NCBI RefSeq assembly: GCF_900115505.1 | Contig: NZ_FOWQ01000002.1 | Coordinates: 573,145 to 637,144, forward strand | Length of the DNA: 64,000 nucleotides | Direction of reading: 5' to 3' | Origin: Geodermatophilus dictyosporus | GTDB lineage: Bacteria; Actinomycetota; Actinomycetes; Mycobacteriales; Geodermatophilaceae | Shown here: piece after piece, positions 56,601 to 64,000 of the stretch | How the letters are laid out: every line of letters begins with the position of its first letter | Position numbering within the stretch: the first letter of the stretch is position 1 | Position numbers and translations under genes: made by a program | Notes under the pieces: generated by a model | Databases searched by the model: none | What the model was told of the DNA's origin: nothing | Seen by the model: the letters and a program-made list of their open reading frames with translations, nothing else

Positions 56601-58126
56601 TCCCCGGCCTCCGCGCGCCTGGCCTCGGCGAACGCGGCCAGGGCGTCGACCAGCGGGCCGACGGCGGCGGTCTCGGGCTGCACGTCCACCCGCAGCCCGA
56701 ACTCCTGGGCGGTGGCGGCGGTGGCCGGGCCGATGACCGCGACGACGGTCTTGGCGTGCGGCTTGCCGGCGATGCCGACCAGGTTGCGCACGGTGCTCGA
56801 CGAGGTGAAGCACACCGCGTCGAAGCCGCCGCCCTTGATCGCCTCGCGCACGGGCGCCGGCGGCGGGGCCGCCCGGACGGTCCGGTAGGCGGTCACGTCG
56901 TCGATCTCCCAGCCGCGCTCCTGCAGGCCCGCGGCGAGGGTCTCGGTGGCGATGTCGGCGCGCGGCAGCAGCACCCGGTTGATCGGGTCCAGGACGTCGT
57001 CGTACTCGGGGAAGTCGGCCAGCAGGCCCTCGCTGGACTGGGCGCCCGAGGGCACGAGCTCCGGCACGATGCCGAAGGCCCGCACCGACTCGGCGGTCTG
57101 CTCGCCGACGCAGGCGACCTTGACGCCGGCGAACGCGCGGGCGTCGAGGCCGAGCTCGGCGAACTTCTCGCGGACGGCCTTCACCGCGTTGGCGGAGGTG
57201 AACACGATCCAGCCGTAGCGGCCGGTGACCAGGCCCTTGATGGCCCGGTCCATCTGGGCGGCGCTGCGCGGGGGCTCCACGGCGATGGTGGGCACCTCGA
57301 CCGGCACCGCGCCGTAGGCCCGCAGCCGGTCGCTCATCTCACCGGCCTGGTCCTTGGTGCGGGGCACCAGCACCCGCCAGCCGAACAGCGGCCGGCTCTC
57401 CCACCAGGACAGCTTGCCGCGCTTGTCGACGGCCGCCCCGACGGTGGCCACGACCGCGCCGGTGAGCGCGTCGAGGCCGGCGGTCTTCTCCGCCACGGCC
57501 GCCAGCTTGGCGACGACGCTGCGCTGGCCGGTGCCCGAGCCGCCGGCGGTCACCACGACCGGCGTGCTGCCGGACAGGCCGCCCTCGACCAGCCGGGCGG
57601 CGGCGTCGGGGAGCTGCTCGGCGCCGGCCTGCAGCACCACGGGGGCGCCCAGCGCCGCGGCCGCGCCGGCCAGCGCCGGCAGGTCGGCCGAGCCGTCGCG
57701 GAGGTCCGCGGTCAGCGAGGTGCCGCCGAGGGCGACCCCGGCGTAGGCGGGGACGGCGGTCGCGGGCGCGACGCCGGGGACGACGTCGAAGGGCACCGAC
57801 GTGCGGCCGACGGCGAGCACCTCCTTGACCGCGGCGTCGGAGGTGAACGGGTCGCCGGCGACGAGCCGGACGACGACGTCGCCGCCCTTCGCCGCGGCGA
57901 CCGCGCCCTTGGCGACGTCGGCCGGCTCGCCGCTGACGGGGGTCAGCTCGAGGCCGGGCCGGTTCTCGCGGACGGCGTCCTGCACCGGTGCGGGGACGTC
58001 GGGGTCGACCAGCACGACCGTGGCCTCGGCCAGCGCGGCCGTGGCCCGGGTGGTCAGCATGCCGGGATCGCCGGGGCCGGCGCCGACGAAGACGACGCGG
58101 CCTGGGGTCTTGCGGAAGCGCGTCAT
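56597..58126 (-). CDS. hemD: Fused uroporphyrinogen-III C-methyltransferase / uroporphyrinogen-III synthase
   Basis: 509 residues from ATG 58126. Residues 8-240 are a CobA/SUMT-like methyltransferase domain (VVFVGAGPGDPGMLTTRA, RLVAGDPF). Residues 248-505 are a HemD domain (WRVLVPRTKDQAGEMSDRLRAYGAVPVEVPTI, FTSANAVKAV). The usual DARDVL-like motif of SUMT enzymes is weak and the first domain is degenerate in places, so methyltransferase activity is uncertain. This fusion is typical of actinobacterial heme operons. Confidence 0.9.
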   Translation of the reverse strand: MTRFRKTPGRVVFVGAGPGDPGMLTTRATAALAEATVVLVDPDVPAPVQDAVRENRPGLELTPVSGEPADVAKGAVAAAKGGDVVVRLVAGDPFTSDAAVKEVLAVGRTSVPFDVVPGVAPATAVPAYAGVALGGTSLTADLRDGSADLPALAGAAAALGAPVVLQAGAEQLPDAAARLVEGGLSGSTPVVVTAGGSGTGQRSVVAKLAAVAEKTAGLDALTGAVVATVGAAVDKRGKLSWWESRPLFGWRVLVPRTKDQAGEMSDRLRAYGAVPVEVPTIAVEPPRSAAQMDRAIKGLVTGRYGWIVFTSANAVKAVREKFAELGLDARAFAGVKVACVGEQTAESVRAFGIVPELVPSGAQSSEGLLADFPEYDDVLDPINRVLLPRADIATETLAAGLQERGWEIDDVTAYRTVRAAPPPAPVREAIKGGGFDAVCFTSSSTVRNLVGIAGKPHAKTVVAVIGPATAATAQEFGLRVDVQPETAAVGPLVDALAAFAEARRAEAGE

Positions 58127-58221
58127 CGCGTGCTCCTGGTCCTTGTGGGTCTCGTGGCCCTCGGGAGGGCGTGTGCGGGGGTCGTGGGGGCCGGGGCGGG
58201 CTGCCCGGCGGAGGGGGTCAC
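58123..58221 (-). CDS. Bridging micro-ORF between hemC and hemD
   Basis: GTG 58221 overlaps the hemC stop as GTGA, and the frame ends after 32 codons at a TGA that overlaps the hemD start as ATGA. The product, [20 protein letters not shown] then [12 protein letters not shown], is Pro/Ala/Thr-rich and then basic. Like the TTDDV frame between nuoL and nuoM it fits its spacer with four-base overlaps at both ends. hemD also has its own AGGAGC ribosome-binding site inside this frame. Confidence 0.4.
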   Translation of the reverse strand: MTPSAGQPAPAPTTPAHALPRATRPTRTRSTR

Positions 58222-59153
58222 CGGGACGCCGCCACGAGCTCGGCGGCGCCGCGGTCGAGCAGGTCGGCGGCGATCTCGCGGCCGAGCCGCTCGGCGTCGC
58301 CCACCGGGCCGGTGACGGAGCCGCGGACTCCGTCGCTGCCGTCGAGCGCGGTGACCGAGGCCCGCAGGTAGAGCTCGGGGCCGTCGTCGCCCTCGGCCAG
58401 CTCCGCGTACGCGGCGACCGGCGCGCTGCACCCGGCCTCCAGCGCGGCGAGCGTGGTGCGCTCGGCGAGCACGCAGGCGCGGGTGGGGGCGTCGTCGAGG
58501 GCGGCGAGCACCTCCAGGGTGCGCTCGTCGTCGGCCCGGCACTCGACGGCCAGCGCGCCCTGTGCGGGCGCGGGCAGCACCTGCAGCGGGTCGAGGGTCT
58601 CGGTGATCGTGGCGAGCCGGCCGAGGCGGGCGAGCCCGGCGCGGGCGAGCACGACGGCGTCCAGGTCGCCGGGGACCACGCGGGCCATCCGGGTGTCGAC
58701 GTTGCCGCGGATCGGCACGACGTCCAGTTCCAGGCCCAGGGCGCGCAGCTGGGCGACCCGGCGGGGGGCGCCGGTGCCCACCCGGGCGCCGGCGGGCAGC
58801 TCGCCGAGGGTGAGCCCGTCGCGGGCGACGAGCGCGTCGCGCGGGTCCTCGCGGGGCGGGACGGCGGCCAGCACCAGGCCGGGCTCCGGCGCGGTGGGCA
58901 GGTCCTTGTAGCTGTGCACGGCGACGTCCACGGTGCCCTCGAGCAGGGCCTGCCGGATGGCGGTGACGAAGACGCCGGTGCCGCCGAGCTGGGCGATCGC
59001 CGCGGCGGACCGGTCGCCCTCGGTGCTGATGTGCACCAGCTCCACCGGCAGCCCGCTGACCGCGGTGATCGCGTCGGCGACGGCCTGCGACTGGGTGCGG
59101 GCCAGCTGGCTGGCGCGGGTGCCCAGCCGCAGCGTGCGGGTGGCGGTCGTCAC
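58218..59153 (-). CDS. hemC: Hydroxymethylbilane synthase (porphobilinogen deaminase)
   Basis: 311 residues from GTG 59153. It has the N-terminal [15 protein letters not shown], the catalytic aspartate region VHSYKDLPT, the substrate-binding arginines [25 protein letters not shown], and the cofactor cysteine in [14 protein letters not shown]. It overlaps hemA by four bases. Confidence 0.95.
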   Translation of the reverse strand: MTTATRTLRLGTRASQLARTQSQAVADAITAVSGLPVELVHISTEGDRSAAAIAQLGGTGVFVTAIRQALLEGTVDVAVHSYKDLPTAPEPGLVLAAVPPREDPRDALVARDGLTLGELPAGARVGTGAPRRVAQLRALGLELDVVPIRGNVDTRMARVVPGDLDAVVLARAGLARLGRLATITETLDPLQVLPAPAQGALAVECRADDERTLEVLAALDDAPTRACVLAERTTLAALEAGCSAPVAAYAELAEGDDGPELYLRASVTALDGSDGVRGSVTGPVGDAERLGREIAADLLDRGAAELVAASR

Positions 59154-60559
59154 GCGGCGCCGCCCGGGCGCAGCTCGTCGGGGTCCACGCCGACCGCCTC
59201 GGCCAGGTGCGACCCGTCGGCGGGCACCTCGGCGTCGATGCCCAGCCCGAACAGCGCGCGCAGCGCGTCGGCGTAGTCGACGCCGCCCGGGGTGCTGGCC
59301 AGCTCCTTGACCCGCACGGTCGGCTCGTGCAGCAGCTTGTCCACGACGCGGCGCACGGTGCGGGTGATCTCGCTGCGGGCCCGGGCGTCGAGGTCGGGCA
59401 GCCGGGTCGACAACCGCAGCAGCTCGGCGTCGACGACCTCGGCGGCCTGGCTGCGCAGCGCCGACACCGTCGGGGCCACGGCGGCGGCCTGCCGCTCGGC
59501 GCGCAGCAGCGCGGTCTCGGCCTCGATGAGCGCGTGCGCCGCGGAGACGTCGTCCGCGCCGACGGAGCCCGCGACCCGGTCGGCGCCGATGGTCGGGTCG
59601 GTGCCGGTGGCCGGGCGGTCGCCGCGCAGGAGGGCGCCGTTGCGCTCGCCCTGCAGGAGCGCCAGGTCGACGACGTGCACGCCGGGCAGCGCGGCCACGC
59701 CGGGGTCGACGTCGCGGGGCAGCGCCAGGTCGACGACGGCCAGCGGACGGTCGGGGCGGCCGGCCATCGCGGTGGCGACCGCGTCGGTGGAGACGACCAG
59801 GCCGGTGGCGCCGGTGCAGGTCACCAGCACGTCGGCGTCGGCGATGGCCTGCGGCAGGTCGGCCAGGTCCGCGGTGCCGCCGTCGACGGCCGCGGCCAGC
59901 CGGGCCGCCGACTCCGGGGAGCGGCTGGCGACGGTGACCAGCGCCCCGCGGCGGGAGAGCGTGGTGGCGGCGAGCGCGCCCATCGAGCCGGCGCCGACGA
60001 CCAGCACCGGGCGGCCGGCCAGCGGTCCGACGCGCGCCTCGGCGCGGTCGAGGGAGACGGTGACCAGCGACTGCCCGGCCCGGTCGATGCCGGTCTCGGC
60101 GTGCACCCGCTTGCCCACCCGCAGGGCGTGCTGGGCCACCGGGTGCAGGGCGCGGGCGACCGCGCCCTCCTCCTGGGCGAGGGCGTAGGCGGCGCGCAGC
60201 TGGCCGAGCACCTGGGTCTCGCCCACGACCATGGAGTCCAGGCCGGCGGCCACGGTGAACAGGTGGGCGACGGCCTGGTCCTCGTAGTGGACGGTGACGT
60301 AGGGCGAGAGCTCCTCGACGGTGGCACCGGCCTGGCGGGCCAGCACCCGGCTGACCTCGGCGACGCCGCCGTGGAAACGGTCGACCTCGGCGAAGACCTC
60401 GACCCGGTTGCAGGTGGCCAGCACCAGCGCCTCGCTGACGTGGTCGCTGCCGACCAGCTCGTGCAGCGCCTTGACCTGGTCGTCGCGGGACATGGCGAAC
60501 TGCTCGAGCAGCGCGACCGGCGCGGTCTGGTGGCTGATGCCGACGGCGAGCAGGCTCAT
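59150..60559 (-). CDS. hemA: Glutamyl-tRNA reductase
   Basis: 469 residues. The catalytic cysteine lies in [20 protein letters not shown]-binding motifs are [22 protein letters not shown], and the dimerisation domain is at the C-terminus ([22 protein letters not shown]). It performs the first committed step of tetrapyrrole synthesis. ATG 60559 overlaps the rex stop by four bases, so Rex and HemA are made from one transcript. Confidence 0.95.
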   Translation of the reverse strand: MSLLAVGISHQTAPVALLEQFAMSRDDQVKALHELVGSDHVSEALVLATCNRVEVFAEVDRFHGGVAEVSRVLARQAGATVEELSPYVTVHYEDQAVAHLFTVAAGLDSMVVGETQVLGQLRAAYALAQEEGAVARALHPVAQHALRVGKRVHAETGIDRAGQSLVTVSLDRAEARVGPLAGRPVLVVGAGSMGALAATTLSRRGALVTVASRSPESAARLAAAVDGGTADLADLPQAIADADVLVTCTGATGLVVSTDAVATAMAGRPDRPLAVVDLALPRDVDPGVAALPGVHVVDLALLQGERNGALLRGDRPATGTDPTIGADRVAGSVGADDVSAAHALIEAETALLRAERQAAAVAPTVSALRSQAAEVVDAELLRLSTRLPDLDARARSEITRTVRRVVDKLLHEPTVRVKELASTPGGVDYADALRALFGLGIDAEVPADGSHLAEAVGVDPDELRPGGAA

Positions 60560-61227
60560 GCCATGCCTCCGGCGGGGGCGAGGACGGTCGTGGCGGGGCC
60601 GCGCTGCTTGTCGAGGAACGCGAGGACCTGGAGCTCGACGGAGAGGTCGACCTGGCGGACGTCGACCCCCGCGGGCGCGGTGAGCGCCACCGGCGCGAAG
60701 TTCAAGATGCTCCTCACCCCGGCCGAGGTCAGCCGGTCGCAGACCCCCTGGGCCACCTCGGCCGGTGTCGCGATGACCCCGATCGTCGCCCGGGTGGCGG
60801 TGACGACCTCGTCGAGCTCCTCCATCGGGCGGACCACCCGGCCGCCGACCTCCTGACCGACGCGGGCCGGCGAGGCGTCGAACAGGCCGACGAACTCGAA
60901 CCCGCGGCTGCCGAAGCCGCCGTAGCCGGCCAGGGCCGAGCCGAGGTTGCCCAGCCCGACCAGCACGCAGGCGTGCGCGGTCTCCATGCCGAGCACACCG
61001 GCGATGCGGTCACGCAGCGTGGCCACCTCGTAGCCCACACCGCGGGTGCCGCAGGGCCCCAGGTGCGAGAGGTCCTTGCGCAGGCCCGCCGGGTTGACGC
61101 CGGCCGCCGAGGCCAGCTCACCGGAGGAGACCGTGCCGCGACCGCCGTCGGCCAGGCCGCTGAGCACCCGCAGGTACACGGCCAGGCGCGCGACGGTGGC
61201 CTCCGGGATCCGGGGCCGCGACTGCAT
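60556..61227 (-). CDS. rex: Redox-sensing transcriptional repressor Rex
   Basis: 223 residues from ATG 61227. The N-terminal winged helix ([54 protein letters not shown]) binds DNA. The Rossmann domain ([30 protein letters not shown]) binds NADH/NAD+. Rex releases its operators when NADH is high. It leads the heme operon, has a Rex-like site 111 bases upstream, and a perfect site precedes nuoA. A GTG 30 residues upstream would give an unlikely extension. Confidence 0.95.
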   Translation of the reverse strand: MQSRPRIPEATVARLAVYLRVLSGLADGGRGTVSSGELASAAGVNPAGLRKDLSHLGPCGTRGVGYEVATLRDRIAGVLGMETAHACVLVGLGNLGSALAGYGGFGSRGFEFVGLFDASPARVGQEVGGRVVRPMEELDEVVTATRATIGVIATPAEVAQGVCDRLTSAGVRSILNFAPVALTAPAGVDVRQVDLSVELQVLAFLDKQRGPATTVLAPAGGMA

Positions 61228-61337
61228 CACGGGTCCACTCCACAGCGGTCGCGCCCGGACGACGGCGGGAGCCGAGGGGGGCGGACGACATCGGGGATCC
61301 GGGCGGACGACCACCCGGCGACTGCCACGGTAACCGC

Positions 61338-61355
61338 TTGTGAACGCAGGAACAA
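61338..61355. promoter_or_regulatory. Imperfect Rex operator upstream of rex
   Basis: TTGTGAACGCAGGAACAA has a perfect left half-site and 4 of 7 positions in the right half. Its location upstream of rex-hemA fits the autoregulation known for rex-hemACD in Streptomyces coelicolor. The weaker site could give a different NADH threshold from nuo. Confidence 0.6.
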
Positions 61356-61421
61356 AGTCCCGGCGGCCGCACCGGCTCCCTGGTCAGCGCGGACGGGCGG
61401 TGCTGTGTCCGAGACCATAGC

Positions 61422-61482
61422 AAGGACCCCCGTGGCCCCCACCACTCGCAGGCTCGTGGCGGGCCCCTGCACGGGGGCCGGA
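61422..61482 (+). repeat. Dispersed nested-palindrome repeat, copy 6
   Basis: AGGACCCCCGTGGCCCCCAC start, CTCGCAGGCTCG centre, GGCGGGCCCCTGCACGGGGG end. It lies upstream of rex and just after the stop of the glutaredoxin-like gene, which is transcribed in the same direction. Confidence 0.75.
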
Positions 61483-61498
61483 CCAGCCCGTGCCGGCC

Positions 61499-61771
61499 CT
61501 ACCCGAGCCCCAGGTCGCGGCGCAGCCGCGGGACGTCGACGGTGAAGTAGGAGTGCTCGCGGCCGTCGAGCAGCACGACGGGCACCCGGTCGCCGTACTC
61601 GGCCCGCAGCTCCGGGTCGGTGTCGACGTCGACCTCGCGGCTGGTCACCCCCGCCTCCGCGGCGACCCGGGCCACCGTCTCGGCGGCGGCGACGCACAGG
61701 TGGCAGCCCTCGCGGGTGAGCAGCTCCAGCCGCGGGGGCGCCGGGCCCGTGGCGGCTGCGGGCGGTTCCAC
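61499..61771 (-). CDS. Glutaredoxin-like (DUF836) thiol protein
   Basis: 90 residues from GTG 61771, preceded by GGAGGAGG. It has LELLTREGCHLCVAAAETV with a CxxC redox motif, and RVPVVLLDGREHSYFTVD with the cis-proline. It is a thioredoxin-fold protein of the small glutaredoxin family. It is divergent from the sigma factor gene with a ~95-base gap. Confidence 0.8.
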   Translation of the reverse strand: MEPPAAATGPAPPRLELLTREGCHLCVAAAETVARVAAEAGVTSREVDVDTDPELRAEYGDRVPVVLLDGREHSYFTVDVPRLRRDLGLG

Positions 61772-61865
61772 GGCGCCTCCTCCCGGGCGGCGGCGCCTCC
61801 TCCCCCTGGGACAGGGGGTGCGGGAGCGACCACCGACGTGGACGGTTCGCAGTGATGTTGTCACC

Positions 61866-62714
61866 ATGGGACACGACCCGCAGCAGCGCGGGCACCCGGC
61901 GAACCGGGGAGGGGCCCCCGTCGGGCGAGCCGTCGCGGCTCGGCGGGCCGACGAGGAGGTCGACGCCCGCATGCCGCAGTCGCGCCCGGTGGACGAGGCG
62001 CCGTCCCCCGCCCCGGCCCGGCGGCCCCGCCCGACCCCGTGCCCGCGCACGCCCGGGGCGGCCGTCCTCGGGTCCGCCGTGCCCCCCGGACCGCCCACGG
62101 AGGGCGAGGAGGACGACGCGGCGCTCGACGAGGACCTCGCGGCCCTCGAGGAGGAGCGGCCGGCCGACCGGGTCGACGTCTGGCGCCTGGTCCGCCGCGC
62201 CCAGGACGGCGACGCAGAGGCGTTCGGGCAGCTCTACGACCACTACGTGACGCTGGTCTACCGCTTCGTCCTCCTCCGGGTGGGCGACCGGGCGCAGGCC
62301 GAGGACTTCACCAGCGAGACGTTCGTGCGGGCGCTGCGGCGGATCGACTCGCTGTCCTTCCAGGGCCGCGACGTCGGCGCCTGGCTGGTGACGATCGCCC
62401 GCAACATCGTCCGCGACCACGTGAAGAGCAGCCGCTTCCGGCTGGAGGTCAGCACCGCCGACATGCGCGACGCCGACCGGGCCACCGACGGCCCCGAGGA
62501 CGCCGTCGTGGCCCGGCTGACCAACGAGCAACTGCTGGCCTGCATCCGGCAGCTGGGCAGGGAGCAGCAGGAGTGCATCTCGCTGCGGTTCCTGCAGGGC
62601 CTGTCGGTGTCGGAGACCGCCGCGGCCATGGGCAAGAAGGACGGCGCGGTCAAGGCCCTGCAGCACCGGGCGGTGCGTCGGCTGGCCGGCCTGTTGCCGG
62701 AGGGGCTGCGGTGA
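61866..62714 (+). CDS. bldN: BldN-like ECF sigma factor with long N-terminal extension
   Basis: 282 residues from ATG 61866. Sigma region 2 (RAQDGDAEAFGQLYDHYVTLVYRFVLLRVGDRAQAEDFTSETFVRALRRI, GAWLVTIARNIVRDHVKSSRFRLEV) and region 4 (LGREQQECISLRFLQGLSVSETAAAMGKKDGAVKALQHRAVRRLAGLL) closely resemble BldN. About 100 Pro/Arg- and acidic-rich residues precede region 2; Streptomyces BldN also has an N-terminal extension that is removed by proteolysis. In Streptomyces coelicolor bldN likewise lies near rex-hemA, as I recall. Target promoters are not visible here. Confidence 0.85.
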   Translation: MGHDPQQRGHPANRGGAPVGRAVAARRADEEVDARMPQSRPVDEAPSPAPARRPRPTPCPRTPGAAVLGSAVPPGPPTEGEEDDAALDEDLAALEEERPADRVDVWRLVRRAQDGDAEAFGQLYDHYVTLVYRFVLLRVGDRAQAEDFTSETFVRALRRIDSLSFQGRDVGAWLVTIARNIVRDHVKSSRFRLEVSTADMRDADRATDGPEDAVVARLTNEQLLACIRQLGREQQECISLRFLQGLSVSETAAAMGKKDGAVKALQHRAVRRLAGLLPEGLR

Positions 62715-62877
62715 CGGCCGTGCCCCCGGTCGGGGCACCCGGGGTGGTTACCCGCGGGTACCCCGTACCGGCCCCCGACCGGCCTCGTTGCTCCGGTCGA
62801 CGGCGTTCCGCACGACCCCGACCCGACCGCCCCCGACCCGACCGCGCCCGTCCCGACCGACCGACCGGAGGACCCAG

Positions 62878-64000
62878 GTGAGCCCCTCGCACGACGCCGC
62901 GGGCAGCCGCCGCGCGTCCGTGCGGGACCGCGAGGAGGCCGTGGAGGCCCGCCTGCGGGCGCTGGCCGCCGACCTCGACGTCGAGCCGGCGCCGGACTTC
63001 CGCGCGGCCACGCGCGCCCGGCTGGTCGCGATGGCCGCCGTCCGCTCGCCCGGGCCCGCGCCGCGCCGCGGCCTGCGCGCCCTCCTCGGGCCCCGCCGCG
63101 CCGCCTGGCGGTCCCGGCTGACCGCGGCGGTGGCCGGCGCGGCGCTGGCGGTCACCGCGATGGGCGCACTGGTCGCGCTGTCGGCCGACGCCCGGCCCGG
63201 CGACGCGCTCTACGGGCTCAAGCGCGGCTCCGAGCAGACGCAGCTGGCCCTGGCCGGCGACGAGCGCGGCGCGACGCTGCTGGGGTTCGCCTCGACGCGC
63301 CTGCAGGAGCTCGACGAGCTGGCGGACGGCGGCGCCCCGGCCCCCCTCGTCCGCGACACGCTCGCCACGATGGACGAGCAGACCACCGAGGGCGCCGAGC
63401 TGGTGTTCACCGAGGCGCTCAGCGCCCGGGACCCCGCGCCGCTGACGGTGCTCAGCGGCTGGGCGCGGCAGCAGGGCTCCGGGCTCGCCGACCTGCGGCC
63501 CGCGCTGCCCGGCGACGCCGGCGCTGCCGCCACCGGGTCGATCGACCTGGTGGGCCGGGTCGGCGTCCGCGCCGAGCAGCTGCGGGCGGCACTGGCCTGC
63601 GCCGCCGGCCCGGCGACCAGCGGCCGCGACGAGCTCGGCCCGAAGCCCCCGCCGTGCGCCGCTCCCGAGGCGCCGGTGCCGACGCCCCCGGGCGACCCGT
63701 CCGCCGTCCCCGACACACCCACCAGCGACGTCCCCGCCGGCGAGGTGCCCCCGGCCGCGCCGACGCCGACACCGGCGCCCGTGTCACCCTCCGGTGGCAG
63801 CAGCAGCGGGTCGACCGGCTCCGCGCCGGCTCCCGGCGGCCCGGCGTCCACGGCCGGCGACCCGGCACCCACGACGACCGCGCCCGACAGCGGTCCGGTC
63901 CCCTCGCTGCCGGTGCCCGGAGGGGGCGGCACGTCCCCGTCGCCGTCGCCGAGCAGCACTCCCCCGGCGGTCCTCGACACCCCGCTGCCGACCTGCCTGC
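62878..64000 (+). CDS. DUF5667-type membrane protein downstream of bldN (C-terminus cut by window edge)
   Basis: The frame is open from GTG 62878 (GGAGGACC ribosome-binding site) to the right edge, 374 codons so far. Residues 1-80 are cytoplasmic and charged, with LRALAADLDVEPAPDFRAATRARLVAMAA. One helix follows (about 80-103). The external part starts SADARPGDALYGLKRGSEQTQLALAGDERG, the signature of DUF5667 proteins, and ends in a long Pro/Thr/Ser/Gly-rich tail from residue 255. Proteins like this usually sit beside bldN-type sigma genes and may help regulate them. The 163-base gap before it shows only GAC/CCG-rich low-complexity DNA. Confidence 0.75.
   Translation, partial: MSPSHDAAGSRRASVRDREEAVEARLRALAADLDVEPAPDFRAATRARLVAMAAVRSPGPAPRRGLRALLGPRRAAWRSRLTAAVAGAALAVTAMGALVALSADARPGDALYGLKRGSEQTQLALAGDERGATLLGFASTRLQELDELADGGAPAPLVRDTLATMDEQTTEGAELVFTEALSARDPAPLTVLSGWARQQGSGLADLRPALPGDAGAAATGSIDLVGRVGVRAEQLRAALACAAGPATSGRDELGPKPPPCAAPEAPVPTPPGDPSAVPDTPTSDVPAGEVPPAAPTPTPAPVSPSGGSSSGSTGSAPAPGGPASTAGDPAPTTTAPDSGPVPSLPVPGGGGTSPSPSPSSTPPAVLDTPLPTCL

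Overview
The window is about 64 kb of very GC-rich DNA (codon third positions are almost all G or C) with frequent GTG starts, four-base GTGA/ATGA gene overlaps, leaderless-looking promoters, a BldN-type sigma factor, a Rex regulator, a fused uroporphyrinogen-III methyltransferase/synthase and an actinobacterial 2-oxoglutarate:ferredoxin oxidoreductase. This points to a high-GC actinobacterium. My best guess is a relative of the Geodermatophilaceae (Blastococcus/Geodermatophilus/Modestobacter type), but that placement is an inference. I see no rRNA, CRISPR array, prophage or insertion sequence; the region looks like core chromosome.

Layout. (1) 1-10.4 kb is a cyclic-di-GMP neighbourhood: three GGDEF/EAL proteins (the first runs off the left edge), a YajQ-type c-di-GMP-binding protein, a TadE/G-like protein, tRNA-Tyr, a class-V aminotransferase, and two very small genes that share a conserved leader/operator element. 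One small gene encodes a 29-residue peptide with three RGQKWG repeats. (2) 10.5-16.9 kb holds an HtpX protease, korAB, and a divergent MocR-type regulator / PNPOx-like pair. (3) 16.9-36.1 kb is one long leftward operon, nuoA-N, followed by a polyprenyl diphosphate synthase, a PQQ-type sugar dehydrogenase lipoprotein and a decayed kinase gene. A perfect Rex operator lies upstream of nuoA. (4) 36.2-47.4 kb carries menaquinone genes (geranylgeranyl-reductase family/MenJ-like, menG, menF, menD, menC, menE, menA). Among them is a resuscitation-promoting-factor-like cell-wall enzyme behind a c-di-AMP (ydaO-type) riboswitch. (5) 47.4-53.1 kb has an Lrp/AsnC regulator, small membrane proteins and the system II cytochrome c maturation set ccsB-resB-ccdA-tlpA. 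(6) 53.0-61.2 kb is a leftward heme operon: rex-hemA-hemC-hemD/cobA-hemB-(membrane protein)-hemL-phosphatase, apparently continuous into tlpA-ccdA-resB-ccsB. (7) 61.5-64 kb has a glutaredoxin-like protein, a bldN-like sigma factor and a DUF5667-type protein cut by the right edge.

Functionally, most of the window is about making and controlling the respiratory chain. Complex I, the menaquinone tail and head-group genes, heme and cytochrome c maturation are encoded together. The NADH/NAD+ sensor Rex is encoded at the head of the heme operon, and Rex-type sites precede both rex and nuoA. A second theme is second-messenger signalling: c-di-GMP enzymes and a c-di-GMP effector at the left, and a c-di-AMP riboswitch controlling a cell-wall enzyme in the middle.

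Unexplained structure worth attention: the paired leader element ahead of the two small genes at the left; a family of six ~57-bp nested-palindrome repeats, one of which has become the C-terminus of MenE; and micro-ORFs that exactly bridge otherwise untranslated spacers in the nuo and hem operons, including a seven-fold TTDDV repeat.
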